This document shows, piece after piece, positions 12,001 through 24,600 of a stretch of DNA of 64,000 bases. The notes beneath the pieces were generated by a model. That model saw only the letters and a program-made list of their open reading frames with translations, was not told where the DNA came from and did no database searches. The translations under genes and the position numbers were made by a program. The stretch is from Tenebrio molitor. Taxonomy: Eukaryota; Arthropoda; Insecta; Coleoptera; Tenebrionidae. Within the stretch, counting starts at the first letter, position 1, and each line of letters opens with the position of its first letter. The stretch lies in contig NC_091047.1 in the NCBI RefSeq assembly GCF_963966145.1, forward strand, positions 8,742,001 to 8,806,000, given 5' to 3'.

Positions 12001-13367
12001 TAGTGAGAGTTCCAGCGAAACGGAAGTGGAGTCAGAAAATGAGGAAGTCGAGCAGAAACCGAAAGAGGAAGTGCAAGAGACACCATTACCAAGGTATTGG
12101 GACCTTGTTTTTTGATATTTTTAAATATATTTTGTGTACAGAGTGACTCCAGTTGTGGAGGAACATGTAGAAGAGAAAAATACGTGTGTCGAGACCGCTA
12201 GTACTGGTTCTAGTAGTGCTACCAACATGACAGCACCGAGCACTTCGACTAGCGATCCGTCATCAAAAACAGATAAAATCCCAAGAAATGTGAAGAGCGC
12301 AGCGAATAATCGAATCTTCAGCTCTAAATTACACGGAAGAGCGTCTACCGCGAAGCCTAGAAAGCAATGCTCTCCTCCGGTGTTGTCCGGTGGGAAGGAC
12401 AGGGAGCAAGGTTTGTACACTTGTTTGCACAACACGACGGACAACAAGAGCGAGTCGATGTGTCCGTCGTGTTGTGCGTTTTCCTAAATGGCTTGACGTA
12501 AATATGACGTTTAGGCGGAGACTACTTGATCGAAATCTGCGGCCGATATTTGAACGTGTACGGACAATGTGCCTTACGTTTCATCGACAGACCATGGAAC
12601 TCTTCAAAAGCCAACGACGTAAACACCGTCAAGTTTAACTACGTTAATTTCAATGGAATCACAGGGATTTTAAACAAGCTAAAAATGAGATTTCCGAACG
12701 TCGATCATTTTTCCTTCAAAGAAACCAACATCCACTGTTTGGGTCAGATAAACGCGTTAGCTGAAGTGCAAGGAATAATTTCGCTCTACATCGATCCGGA
12801 GGGGAATCCGATCATGCACAAGAAGTGGAGAAGCTACGCGATCTACAGGCTGTCCCACTGGGGCCTCTCCGTGATCAACGAAGCCGAGGTTACCGAGGAA
12901 GAAGTGAAAAGGGCCAACGAAGAATATCAGAGTCTGAGCGACTTGGTATTGTGGTCACTGCCGGACGTTTTGCTGCAGCCTTTGTTGGTAAGATTGAGAT
13001 TGGACGTGAGTTACGGGGTTTCAGAGCAAAATGCGAAGAAGTGGTTGTTGTCGGCGGACCCGGACTTGAAGAGCGTCGTTAGCAAAGAAGCGTTGCAGTG
13101 GAAGAAAGGATGCGCGGTGCAGGTCAGGGAATTTAATTTCTTGATGGATTAGTTGTTATTGTATTTTTACAGGAGGACGTGGTCGTGAGGCAGAAGGCCA
13201 AGCACTATATTTCTCAGTTGTTGGAAGAAATGGGTAACTCGGTGAACAAGTTGAGGTTACTCGACAAAAAGTGGCCGTCGATTTTACATGAGTTCGTAAG
13301 GAACGCCCTTCTGGATTATTCACAGTTAGATATGTACATGAAACAGAAAATTTTAGAACTGAAATGA
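9095..13367 (+). CDS. LRRC49: Leucine-rich repeat protein LRRC49, tubulin polyglutamylase complex subunit
   Basis: Vertebrate LRRC49 belongs to the TTLL1 polyglutamylase complex that modifies axonemal and neuronal microtubules. The exons 9095-9124, 9176-9678, 9730-10008, 11305-12093, 12142-12410, 12515-13122 and 13173-13367 join in phase to about 890 residues. Residues about 110-275 hold LRRs of the SDS22 type (LRVLLVGKNR, IEVLDLHGNQITHV, LKVLNLAGNQIRYI). The C-terminal half has the family-specific FPNVDHFSFKETN, LYIDPEGNPI and IYRLSHW, and then LLDKKWPSILHEFVRNAL at the end, all aligning with recalled human LRRC49. Residues about 330-620 are a Ser/Glu-rich linker longer than in human. The 30-base first exon (MPTSSSAATI) was chosen because it has an in-phase donor and a 51-base intron; it is the least certain part. 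The first LRR intron (9679-9729) is 51 bases with no in-frame stop. Confidence 0.88.
10009..11304 (+). other. LRRC49 intron 3 with a solitary MITE terminus
   Basis: This intron is much longer than the others of the gene. At 10688-10720 it contains a single copy of the terminal repeat found at both ends of the element at 43890-44114 (CCGGGTGATCAAAAAGGACT and onward to TTTAAGTTGG). I found no matching inverted end in the intron, so it is either a solo end or a decayed element. The rest is AT-rich with nothing recognisable. Confidence 0.6.
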
Positions 13368-16238
13368 GTCATTTATTATTTCACTGCCGTATATTTAAAC
13401 ACTGTTATGCACTATTGTGAATGTTGACTTTTTATTAAGTGGTTTTTATTGTATTTGTTGAATACATTTGTTATTCTTTACTATTTTGGTCTTTTCATTT
13501 TGGAACCAGAACTTGCTTGTTTTTTTTTGCCCAAGAGTGAAAACTTCTTTACGCATCGACTGACCAGATTCACTCTTATTGACAATTTAAATGTTAAATG
13601 CCGATATAATTTAAAATTTTATGGGTTAAGAAAAAACCACAAAACCATTAAAATTTCACTTTAAATTCCAGTTCCACGATTTAACTGCAGTGGACCTTTC
13701 TCCCTTGTCGGAACATCGAATTTTTTTTTTAATTTAAAATACTTTAAACAACCAGTTTTGCCTGCGGCTTTACTCGTGTTACCTATTAAGGACTGTGATG
13801 TCAGGATTAAGATAATTTTTTGGTTAAGAGTTTCTCCAAAAGTTTTTATTTAAAAATTTCTTCAAAAGTTTTTGGTTAATATTTCTCAAAATTTCGCCTA
13901 ACTCTGCTTAAGCTGTTCTCTATCGAAGTATCAAAGCACTGTAAAAGAAAAATAAGTGACTACAGTAAATTTCAACAAATTTACATAAATAGGTACTATC
14001 GGCGCCATCGAAATGTGAACGCCAAATTTTCCTAGTGTGTGTTGTAGCATCAATCATAGGCGTGCGTTAATGTGTCAGATTTGTGACAATTTTCACAAAC
14101 ATAATTTGTCAACAGATTTAATTTATTTTTAAACAATATACATGCCACGACACTTGACCGATATGGGAAAAGCGAGGGCTGTTGCCAAACTCGAGGAAAA
14201 TTGTAAAATTGTAATAGAAAGTTATAGGTAATATGTAGAAATCTTTTCTTAACTTTCATACATATAGTACGCCACTGAACAAAGTTTTATTTAATGTAGA
14301 ACAAAACAGAAGACGTTTCTATGGCACCAGAAATTCGTTCACATTTCGTTGGCGCCGATAGTACCTACATGAAATGAAATTAATAATTAAGAAAAAATCA
14401 CTCCAATAAAACTTTAGCTGTGGAAGACCTTATCGCAACCCTTTTCACAACTGGGTCCTTTTCGTCACGTTATATTCGTGTGGGCCCATTAAGTGTTTAG
14501 TACGATGAGTTTAGTTTTTTTAAAAAGAAATCGGCAACTGTTCAAGGCCACTTTAACTTTTTATGGGATATGGACTACCAGGGCTGTGGCCCAAGGGCAC
14601 TTAAGTAAGTGAGAGAGGTCACCTAGACTCAACTCAAAATTTTCTTTATTTTAAAAAATCGATCAATAGTTTTTGAGTTGTGGATTCAAATTGAGAACCA
14701 CGTAGACAGACAAACATTCTACAAACTCCTAAAATATTCTTTATATCCCGTAAGCAAACTTGAAGTTTGTAAATCATCCTAGATTACCCAAGTGATTCTG
14801 TTACTCAACTGGCGTTGTACCTTCTGTCGCTGATTAGAAATCGTAAGTGAATGAGTAAGGAAAGATGTAATCCTTCATTACTTTTTGTTGTCAATTCCTC
14901 TTGTTCACGACAGAATTTCTCTTTTGGTCTAATTGTTGACCGTTCCTACACCTTTCAGGTTTTAATTTCATATTACTCGGAAATTGCAAATTTAACTCTC
15001 TCATCGATTCAAAGTCAATCCAAGTCTTAAACACGAATGAAACGGAGAGCAATTACCGCTGTTACACTTCATAATTAAAAGACTGAATTTACTTGTAATA
15101 GGTATTATCTATTTAATACTTAAAATAATACTTAAATAAATTATCAGGAATGTACATCTTACACAACATAAATCAGAACAAGTAATACGCACTGAGCACA
15201 TGGCTGTGTGGCGCGGTTCGCTCAGACATGTGGAGAAATACTTTCACTGCTTTCCCATCTCTCCCCTATATTTCCATTGAGTTTATATATTTATCTGCAG
15301 GGCTCCTAAATTCAAGTCTTTATCTGTTCATTCCTTGTGTATATTGTGTTTGTCTTTTCACATTCTAAGGTAAAGTAAACGACTTGTAGTAATAAAAAAT
15401 ATTTATTGCATTGATCTCATGTCCTATTGTTATTTTTAAATCAACAAAAATTGAAAATTTTATTCACCACTATTTTAATACAATTAATTTTTTGCTGTGT
15501 GTGGTCTGGATATTTTTCTACCCACTTTTGTTAAACAATATATACCTACATCAAGATTTTTTTTTGTAGAAAATGTTTTCAACTCTCAGAAAATCAATTA
15601 TAAATAAAAAGTGATTGAACGAGCAATTTAAAAATATTATGTCGTGTGTTGTGACAATTAGTGTCCAGTTTGAGTTGGTTTTTTAAAGTATAATTTTTTA
15701 TATAAAATTTGGTTAACCTGAAGGTTGAAAATAGTACTAAACGAAATCCTAGGTTTAAAATTTTGGGATTCCCCATTAAAATGTTTTAGACTTTTTTGGA
15801 GAAACATCTTATTACATATTTGAAATTACCATTTAAATGTAAGTAAATAAAATTTTATCAAATTTGATAAAACCGAAATTTTCCGTTTACTGGAGGAGTG
15901 TCATAAAAAATGGAATAGAATAATGTCCGTGTGTGTACTTTCGCGGATGCAAGAAAGCGGCCTTAGGCCTCGCAAAACTGGTTTATCGTAAATTCATGTA
16001 AATCATGTCGTTTGGTGACCAACAAGGAACAAGACCACGCACGTGCACTACGAACTCTGAAAAATTCAAATCGCCATAATAACTACTTAGCCTTTCCTTA
16101 ATAAATAGCGATTTATTTTTTACACGCGTGTACGATTATTTCTTGCGTGCATTCATAATTACACTTTCTTCACGATCATAATTTTTTTTAATTAATCGGA
16201 TCGGAATTGATTTTCACTTTCTGCGATTTAATTTACAG
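13368..16238. other. Intergenic region, no gene seen
   Basis: This is AT-rich sequence between LRRC49 and the next plus-strand gene. Apart from the TIR element at 13990-14367 I see no supported feature. A noncoding first exon of the downstream gene probably lies near its right end, because that gene's ATG directly follows a splice acceptor. Confidence 0.5.
13990..14367. mobile_element. TIR element (MITE), 378 bp
   Basis: About 32 bases at 13990-14021 (TAGGTACTATCGGCGCC, then ATCGAAATGTGAACG) recur as the reverse complement at 14336-14367, with one or two mismatches. The interior is AT-rich with no credible protein, so this is a nonautonomous DNA transposon. The flanking duplication is not clear; it may be TA. 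Confidence 0.75.
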
Positions 16239-17157
16239 ATGAATTATATTCCCCATATTTTCATTCTGCTCGGCATTGTCGGTGTGTCCAAAGCGCACCA
16301 TTTTATCAAAGTCGTTATTCTGGCCGGCTTGGGATTGGCGGGTCTATGGATGGTGCACATGCTAGCTCAAGACTACGGCCACATTAACAATTCCGGTGGC
16401 GGCGGCGGCGGCGGTGGGAAAGCATTCGGAAAGCGGTCTATTGATGTAAGTGTCGAATCTTCGCAAATTGAATGTTGTTAAACTCGTTTTAAATTCGGAT
16501 CCCGTTTCACTTCTCAGAATCGCGATGAGACCGAATGACATAACTAAAAAAACCGGATCTATAATTTGTTTTAATTTCATGTTTCTTTTTATCTTAAATA
16601 ACGGAGCTTTACGGTTCCACTAAAAATGGGAAACGTAAAGGGAAAGTCGTTTTATAAATCAAGATTATATTGTCAGTGTCATCTTGCGTACTTTTCCTTT
16701 TTAAGAAGGCCCGGTTTTGTAACCACATGCAAGAAAAACTTGATTCATTGTTGTTGCATGAACTTACTCTCGTTTTGATTTTGCACATTTATTTTTGGTG
16801 TAGAGTCCAAAGCAGAATGAAATAAACTGGGAATTTATTTTGTCAAGAGATCCAGCACGTTGCGCTAGAAGTTTTATTTGTCAGTTGGCAGCCCAAGATG
16901 AAGAACAATTAGACGAAGTGGGAAACAATATTCTTAAACTCACACGGTAACATTTTCCATTTTTAATTGTGTTTTCTATTCATTCAAATCATTTCAGATT
17001 ATCCGCACAAAAGGATTCGTGGGCGAGTAAACAGTTACTAGAAGCATTAAAATACGGAGAAAGTGCCGTAAATCCCAACCAGTGTATGAAACTGTACAAA
17101 TTTTGTCCATATAGTAGCCAAACGATGACTTCTTTATTAAAATTTTTTGGCGGTTAA
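16239..17157 (+). CDS. Secreted insect protein with DM4/DM12-like cysteine pattern
   Basis: The exons 16239-16445, 16804-16946 and 16998-17157 join to 169 residues. The ATG sits directly after a splice acceptor, so a noncoding 5' exon is expected. Residues 1-19 look like a signal peptide (MNYIPHIFILLGIVGVSKA). A second hydrophobic run follows (residues 23-45), then a run of eight glycines, then GKAFGKRSID with a dibasic site. The C-terminal part has CARSFIC and, near the end, CMKLYKFCP. Cysteine spacing C-x5-C and C-x6-C-P is what I recall for the insect DM4/DM12 family of small secreted proteins of unknown function. That assignment is by spacing only, and no biochemical role can be given. 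A poly(A) signal AATAAA lies at 17231. Confidence 0.7.
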
Positions 17158-17555
17158 GACTGAGTTAGATTTTTTACTATAAGAACTGTGTTAAAATAGG
17201 AATATCTAATAATTTGAATTGTACTCTCGCAATAAAAATTAATATTTAAATCACAAACGAAAAGAATTGTTCAATAACTCGAGGAATGGTAAGGGAGTTA
17301 ACTTGAAGTGTATAAATTAAACGTAAGCAGCGATTAGAGAAATTGTGTATATCCAGTCATACATAAATACGAAATAAATACATTTTTCATCCAAGTCCAC
17401 AACCATAAAATATTTACTTTTAAATTACTACCGATCGAGAATAAATATTTCACAGGTGCATACCAAACACCTACATAAATAATTTAGAAATACAAATCTT
17501 ACAAAAGAGGAAAGTACCTTCGTCACTAGAACTGGAATAACACTCGAGGACTCAG

Positions 17556-20500
17556 TTACTTTTTCTTCTTTCCTTTCTTGCCATCCACAATCGGAGTTCC
17601 CAATAAATTTGCCAATTTTGTCTTTAATTCAAGCAGTCTTGAAACTTCAGGTTGCCACTCTGTCTTGTCAACACCACTTGCTTTCAGCTCTCGCACTACT
17701 GTACCCTAAAAATGAATGTATACATTACACCTTTAAAACGCTTCTAATCACTCACTTGTTTTGAAATTGCTTCTTCCAATTTTGCAATTTCTCCTGGATT
17801 TTTATTACACACATTGTTTTCAACTGTGTTATTCGAATTAACCGTGTTCTTCTGGTTGTTTACCTAAAATTAAGTAAAATATTAAACATTTTCTTCTTAC
17901 TAATGACAGGTAGAGGGCGTCTCAAATTGAAGACGTCAATTTAAATCTTCCATTCCAATATAAATATCTTTCTTTTATTACCTTCGTTGCTGTCGCTTTT
18001 TTGGGCTGAACCGGTTTGTCGCAAGCGTTCGTTGTGTCACCGTTTCTACCGGCAAACATTTTTTTCAGTTCTTCAACTCTTGACAGTTCCAGTTTTGCAA
18101 ACAACGCTGCGGGTTCACCTAGCTTGTGGCCGGCTGGCAGAAGTTGTATTATCCTTATGTTTCTACAACACATTAATGTTTAGAACACACAACAATCGGA
18201 AAAATTGAAACTTACTCTGGCGTCAGAGCCGTATTAGTACTATTCAATTGTTTTTTGAGAGTTTCGCTAGTTTCGGGCATGTAAGGATGCAACAGTGTTG
18301 CCAGCAAACATGCGATATTGCAACAAACCCCGATGACCGTGCCCGCTCGAATCCTGAAATTTAAGAGTGTAATTGCGCAACTTTCGTGCGAAAAACGCGT
18401 TACTTTTCTTCAGGACTTCCTTTCAAAAGTACCCACGGTTGGTTGGCCTGCATGTACTGATTTCCGTGACGAGAAATTGCCAGGATGTGTCTAATACCGT
18501 CTCTAAGTTTGGATTTCTCAAGACTGCTTACGTAACCTTTCAATTCTCGCGTACACAAAGCCAGTAATGTGAAATCGTCCTTATTAAGCTTCATTTCGGG
18601 AACGGTTTTATTAAAATTATTCTTTGCGAATACTAAAGCCCTGAATAGTAAAAAATAAATAATAAATTACAAGAAACCACACTCAAATTACCGATTGATG
18701 AAATTTCCCAAGTTGTTCAACAACTCTGAATTGTTTTTGGTGGCGAGATCGCTCCAACTGAAACTGGAATCTTGTGATTCGGGCCTAACATAGAGTAAGT
18801 AGAAACGCCAAACATCACTTGGTATACCAGTTTCTCGCGCGTCATTTCCAAAAACGCCCACACCACGAGATTTTGAGAATTTTCCGTCCTCATAGTTCAG
18901 ATATTCTAAAATTTACAATTAAAAAAAAACGCATCAAGGGAAAGTCTATGTTTGTTGAAATGTCAATAGATGGTGCTAATTCAAGAAATTTGAAAGAGCT
19001 GTTACCTGTCGCCATGATGTGTGAAACAGTGGTGTACCCTCTGTTGGTTCCTAGAAGACAAGCAGGAAACATGACGGCGTGAAACGGTACATTATCTTTG
19101 GCCATAAACTGGTACAAAGTTATACTGAATTCAGGTGCAGGTCTCCACCATTTCTCCCATTCTTGGGTGTACGCTTTACTGATCGACATGTACCCGATTG
19201 GGGCGTCAAACCACACATAAAATACTTTGTCTTTGAAATCCTTGAGAGGTACAGTCACACCCCATTTTAAGTCTCTGGTGATGCAGCGAGGTTTCAAACC
19301 TTCTCTCAGCCACGACTTTCCGATAACTTGGGCGTTATTTGACCAACCAGGAGCCGATTTCTTCATCCAATGCAACAAGAGGGGTTCCAGCTGTAATTGT
19401 TCCATTTAAAAAAACAACAGTTGCGAGTTCTCAATTGTCTACCTTTGGCAGATCAATGAAAAACTGACTGGAAGTCTTCAGTTTGGGAGTGTTCCTGCAA
19501 ATCTTACACCGCGGATTTTTGAGTTCAATGGCATTCACTAATTTGCCGCAACCGTCGCACTGATCGCCTCGAGCGTCTGGATATATGCATTCAGGGTGCG
19601 GACAACCCCCTTCTACGAATCTATCAGCCAAGTAGCGTTGGCAGTTTTCGCAGTACAATTGTTCAACAGGTTCGGTAAACATGAAGCCGTTGTCATTCAA
19701 CTGCAAGAACAAGTCTTGACAAAGCCTTAAAAAATCACGAGTTATCATTTTAATGAGTAAAGATGAGTTATAAAACCTCACTCGGTCTGTTGCGGCGTTG
19801 AAGAACGACCAAAATGATCAAAGCTAATATTAAACCATTCATAAATATCCTTGTGGATTGCGTAATATTTATCACAGATGGCTTGACACGACATGTTTTC
19901 TTCCAAAGCTTTAGTTTCAGTGGCGGTGCCATATTCATCGGTACCTCCAATGAAAAGAGTGTTGTAATTGCAAATGCGAGCGAATCTTGCGAACACGTCG
20001 GCGGAAAGAACGCAACCAATAATGTTTCCCAAGTGCGGTACGTTATTGACGTACGGTAAAGCGGAAGTGATTAAAATATTTTTTTCATTGGGTTTAGGTA
20101 ATCTGTAAATTTAGATTTGTATAAGTAAAAATATATACGCAATAATTGAGGTGTAGCGGGAACTGTTGACGTTAATAATTGTATTATTTAGCGAATTCGC
20201 CAGACATGAAAGCACTTTTAACAACCTAAATAAAACACCTGATATATTTTATGGCAAATTAAAAAAAAATCTAAATATAATTTTTGTACATAAATAATCA
20301 ATTACTTTTACTATTTTTTTTTTATTAGAAATTGAAAGTTCACCAAGAACAATTAAGTTTGATAACAGCAAATTGAACTGACAGATATTTATGGGATAAA
20401 AAGAACAAATTGGACTTCAATGCAATGTTCTATTTAAAATAATAAAATTACTTTATTAGCACCACAGCAAAATTGCAATGGCTAATATTTCAGTTTTATT

Positions 20501-21400
20501 TAAATGTTAGAAATTACTTACACTACTTTTTGTTGATTTTTAAGTTTTGGAATTTGATCAGGCTCTATTAGCCAAGCTTTCTTGGCAGCTTCTAATTCTT
20601 CATTAGTAACAACTTCAGGCTGGTGTTGAGGTGACTGCTTAATTCCATTTTCAACAATGGGAGTTATAGGTGCTAAATACATAGCACCATAAGACAATGC
20701 TTGATAAGCCTTACTTGCTAAGGATATTGGAAATGTACTTAAGGCATCTTTTACTTGCTGAATTTGCTCTATTGTTTTCAACCAACTTACAACATTAGAA
20801 TTTTCAGCTAAATATTCTTTACTTAAAGCATCATCTTGAGAAAGTGGATACAAAATTGACCAAACCACTATATCACTAGCATTCAGTTTATCCTAAAATA
20901 ATAAACACTTGGAAAAAATTATTACTGGGTAATTTAAAAATTATTACTTGAGTTAAATATGGTCTACTCCTTAAAGCTTCATTTAATTTTTTAAATGCAC
21001 TGGTAAGACTAGACTTGACTTTCTCATTTTTGGAGCCTGCTCCAATGACATGTGCTAAATTAGGGGCCAAAACAGTAGACTCCCATTCTAACCACTCATT
21101 CACAGCTGTCTCCGCTTCACCTGAGACTGGAAATAAAAACCAGACAGCCGAATTTGGCATAAAAATTGATGATTCTTCATTTACTTTTAAGTACGGCAAA
21201 TGTCGCCGTTCTATCCCAGAAACTGGAAACAAGAAACGAACAAGTCAGAGAAATGGTGTGGCCACGTGCATTCAAATTTCAAAAAAATAGTGATGCAACT
21301 TACAGTCGTGTTGGATGATCTTAACCGGCTTTTGCGCGAAATTTGCGGAAATTAGCAATTTTAACACCGCTGGATTATTTTCGTTTGTAAAAATCAACAT
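17556..21400 (-). CDS. MARS1: Methionyl-tRNA synthetase, cytoplasmic
   Basis: This enzyme charges tRNA-Met with methionine and sits in the cytosolic multi-synthetase complex. Twelve exons (21400-21304, 21222-20948, 20892-20522, 20102-19782, 19725-19443, 19390-19006, 18905-18692, 18640-18404, 18353-18216, 18162-17982, 17863-17756, 17705-17556) join in phase to 919 residues; human is about 900. The N-terminal 210 residues are the GST-like domain (VNEWLEWES). The class I core has LPYVNNVPHLGN (HIGH equivalent, 271-274), a zinc-binding insertion with CENC, CDGC and CKIC, the substrate segment KVFYVWFDAPIGY and KFSKS (586-590). The anticodon-binding domain has ISRHGNQYMQANQPW. A C-terminal WHEP domain (about 860-905) is split by an intron and ends in a lysine tail KKGKKKK. 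It faces EPRS across a short divergent promoter. Confidence 0.96.
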
Positions 21401-21683
21401 TTTTAACACATATATTTCAGAAAAGTGGTTTTCTGTGGAATTGCAAAAATTAGATAACCTTGCTAGCGTGTGCTAAAAAACTATGACGTTTCGATGACAA
21501 GTACATCTGCCAACATAACGGTAAATTACATCAAATCCCCTACACCTTTTCATTTTTCAATGTGGTGGATGCGGCATGTGTGGCATGCATGTGTTTTAAT
21601 TATTGCACAATATTTCTTCAAATATTCAATTAAAACATAAGTTGCATCAATTTTTAGTGTTGTGTTTTAGTGATTAAGTGATC
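21401..21683. promoter_or_regulatory. Bidirectional promoter region of MARS1 and EPRS
   Basis: Only 283 bases separate the two start codons, so both promoters and 5' leaders lie here. I saw no obvious TATA box or initiator that I would trust. Sharing of the segment is directly visible; co-regulation is inferred. Confidence 0.65.
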
Positions 21684-24600
21684 ATGAAGTTGAGTTGTAA
21701 CAAAACAAATCCTCTTCTAGGTTAGAACTCTCAAATTTCATCATTCCATATAAAAATAACTTCCTATAATTTGTAGGAGGTGTATTAGCCGCCGAGTACG
21801 TAAAATCGTTAAAAAACTTGGCTCTGGAGATTTACTGGGGCGACGAAAATCTTATTGATAACTGCACAAAGAAAATTAAATGTGAAACCAACAATGATTT
21901 ATTAAGAGCAGTAGCTCGATTATTGGCTGAAAATGAACTGTATGGAAACACTCCAATTGAGAAAACAGAAGTTGATCATTGGTTAACATATTCACTTTCC
22001 CTAAAATCTGAAAAAAGTGATTTCAACAGTTTATTAACTTTTCTAGATAAATCTTTAGATGCAGTGACTTATCTAGCATGTAAACGCCTGACCATTGCTG
22101 ATTTTGCTATCTTTGCCAGCCTCTATAGTCAGTTAAGTTAATAATAATTTTGTACAAATGTGTAATATATTTTTATGTAGGTTCAAAGTCTTGGCTAGAT
22201 ATTTTAACAAGTAGAGAAAATTCTGAATTAACACAAGAAACTACTGCAAAAAAGAAAATTTTTGTTAATATTCTAAGATGGTATAATTTTATCAAATCCA
22301 ATCCTATTATTGCTAAAACACTTGATTCTCTACCTAATGAGGTTAAATCTGCATTAACACCTGTGTCTGGCAGATCATCAATGGAAAAATCAAATGTAGG
22401 AAATCGTGCCCGTGAGGGGAAGTTTGTTGAGTTACCTGGAGCTGAAATGGGTAAAGTTGTAGTAAGATTTCCCCCAGAAGCTTCAGGGTATGTGATTTTG
22501 TTTTTGTTGTGTTTTTATGATAGAGTTGTTTACTTAGGTATCTTCATATTGGTCATGCAAAAGCTGCTCTACTTAATCAATATTACCAAGAAGCCTTCCA
22601 AGGGAAACTTATAATGCGTTTTGATGATACAAATCCTGCCAAAGAAAATGTGCATTTTGAAAAAGTTATTTTGGAAGATGTTGCCATGCTGGAAATTAAG
22701 CCAGATATGTTTACACATACTTCACAATATTTTGATTTGATGCTAGAGTATTGTGAGAAACTTTTAAAAGAGGGTAAAGCTTATGTTGATGATACAGACC
22801 CAGAAACCATGAAAGCACAAAGAGAACAAAAAATTGAGTCATCTAATAGAAATAACAGTAATGACAATTTATTGTGATGAGTTTTGTAATAAAAACTTCC
22901 TGTTTTAGCATATGAACAAAATGCTAAATTGTGGGAAGAAATGAAAAAGGGAACGGCGCAGGGGCAAAAGTATTGTGTTAGGGCAAAAATTGACATGCAG
23001 TCTCCAAATGGATGTCTCAGGGATCCTACCATTTACAGATGCAAAAATGAACCACATCCCAGAACTGGTGATAAATATAAGTAATAATAAACATACATAA
23101 TAAGCTATTTTTATGTTATTTAATTGTTTTTTAAGGGTTTATCCAACATATGATTTTGCGTGTCCAATTGTGGACGCGATTGAAGGCGTAACTCATACGT
23201 TACGCACTATGGAGTACCACGATCGCGACCCACAATTCTATTGGTTTATTGACGCGTTGGGTTTGCGCAAGCCCCACATTTGGGAATACAGTAGACTTTC
23301 AATGACCAACACTGTACTGAGCAAAAGAAAACTGACTTGGTTTGTGAATGAAGGGCTCGTGGACGGATGGTAAATATAACATAATTAAAAAAAAAAACTT
23401 CAGTTTGTTTTATTCCAAGGGATGATGCTAGAATGCCAACCGTTCGCGGCGTTCTCAGGAGAGGGATGACTGTTCAGGGATTGAAAGAATTTATTATAGC
23501 GCAAGGTTCTAGCAGGTCTGTCGTTTTTATGGAGTGGGATAAGATCTGGGCCTTCAACAAGAAAGTGATTGATCCCATTGCGCCACGATTTACTGCTCTC
23601 GATTTTGACAGTCCCGTTACCGTGAACGTAAAAGGGGTGAAGGAAGAGTGCCTCACAGTTCCCAAGCACCCCAAAAACAACGATGTTGGGACAAAATCAG
23701 TCTGGATTGGCCCAAAGATTTTGATTGATCGAGTAGACGCAGAGAGCTTGAAAGAAGGAGAAAATGCCACCTTCATCAACTGGGGGAATTTACTCGTTAA
23801 AAAAATTAATCGGTATTTGAGTTATAAATTAGAATATCCCGTGGTGACTCATTAAAAATGTGTTGCATGACGAAATATTCTAAATTAGTCGCCGACTACA
23901 TTTTTTTAACACATTTACTATTTTAGTGAAAATAATGTAATAACATCAATTGATGCAGAACCAAATTTAGAGAACAAAGATTATAAAAAGACTTTAAAAC
24001 TGACGTGGCTGGCGGTAACAGAAAAAGCCAAGTTTGCACCAACATGGTGCGTGTATTTTGATCACATAATTAGCAAACCTTTGCTGGGAAAAGACGAAGA
24101 TTTTAAGCAATTCATCGGACACGAAACGCGGGTACGTTTATAGGTTTCATCTAATGAAATTTGATTTTGTGGGTTTTGCTTGTGTAGAAGGAAATTCAGA
24201 TGATCGGAGACCCGGAATTGAGAAATTTGAAGAAAGGGGACATCATTCAGCTGCAGCGACGCGGTTTCTTTAAAGTAGACGTCGCGTATGAGACAATGAG
24301 TTTGTTTACGTGCAAGGAACAGCCGATTATTCTGTTTTATATTCCCGATGGTCACACTAAGGAAAGTCCGTTAGCAGTGAACGTTAAGGCGGGTGTTACA
24401 ACAGGAAAGGTAAATTCTTATGGTATTTTTAATGTTAATAAAAAGAATTTAAAAACGGCAAGTTAAAAATAGTTATTTATGTAACAAGTGAGTAAATTTA
24501 ATACCTTTTTTTTACGAGAAGGAAAATTTGCCGCACGAGCGAAGCGAGTGCACAAATCCGCCGAGTAAAAAAAATACTTTACTAACGAGTTGCATACAAA

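Noticed and set aside
12134..12638. Overlapping alternative plus frames in LRRC49 exons 5-6
   Set aside because: They read through splice sites or in the wrong phase; the LRRC49 frame has clear family matches.
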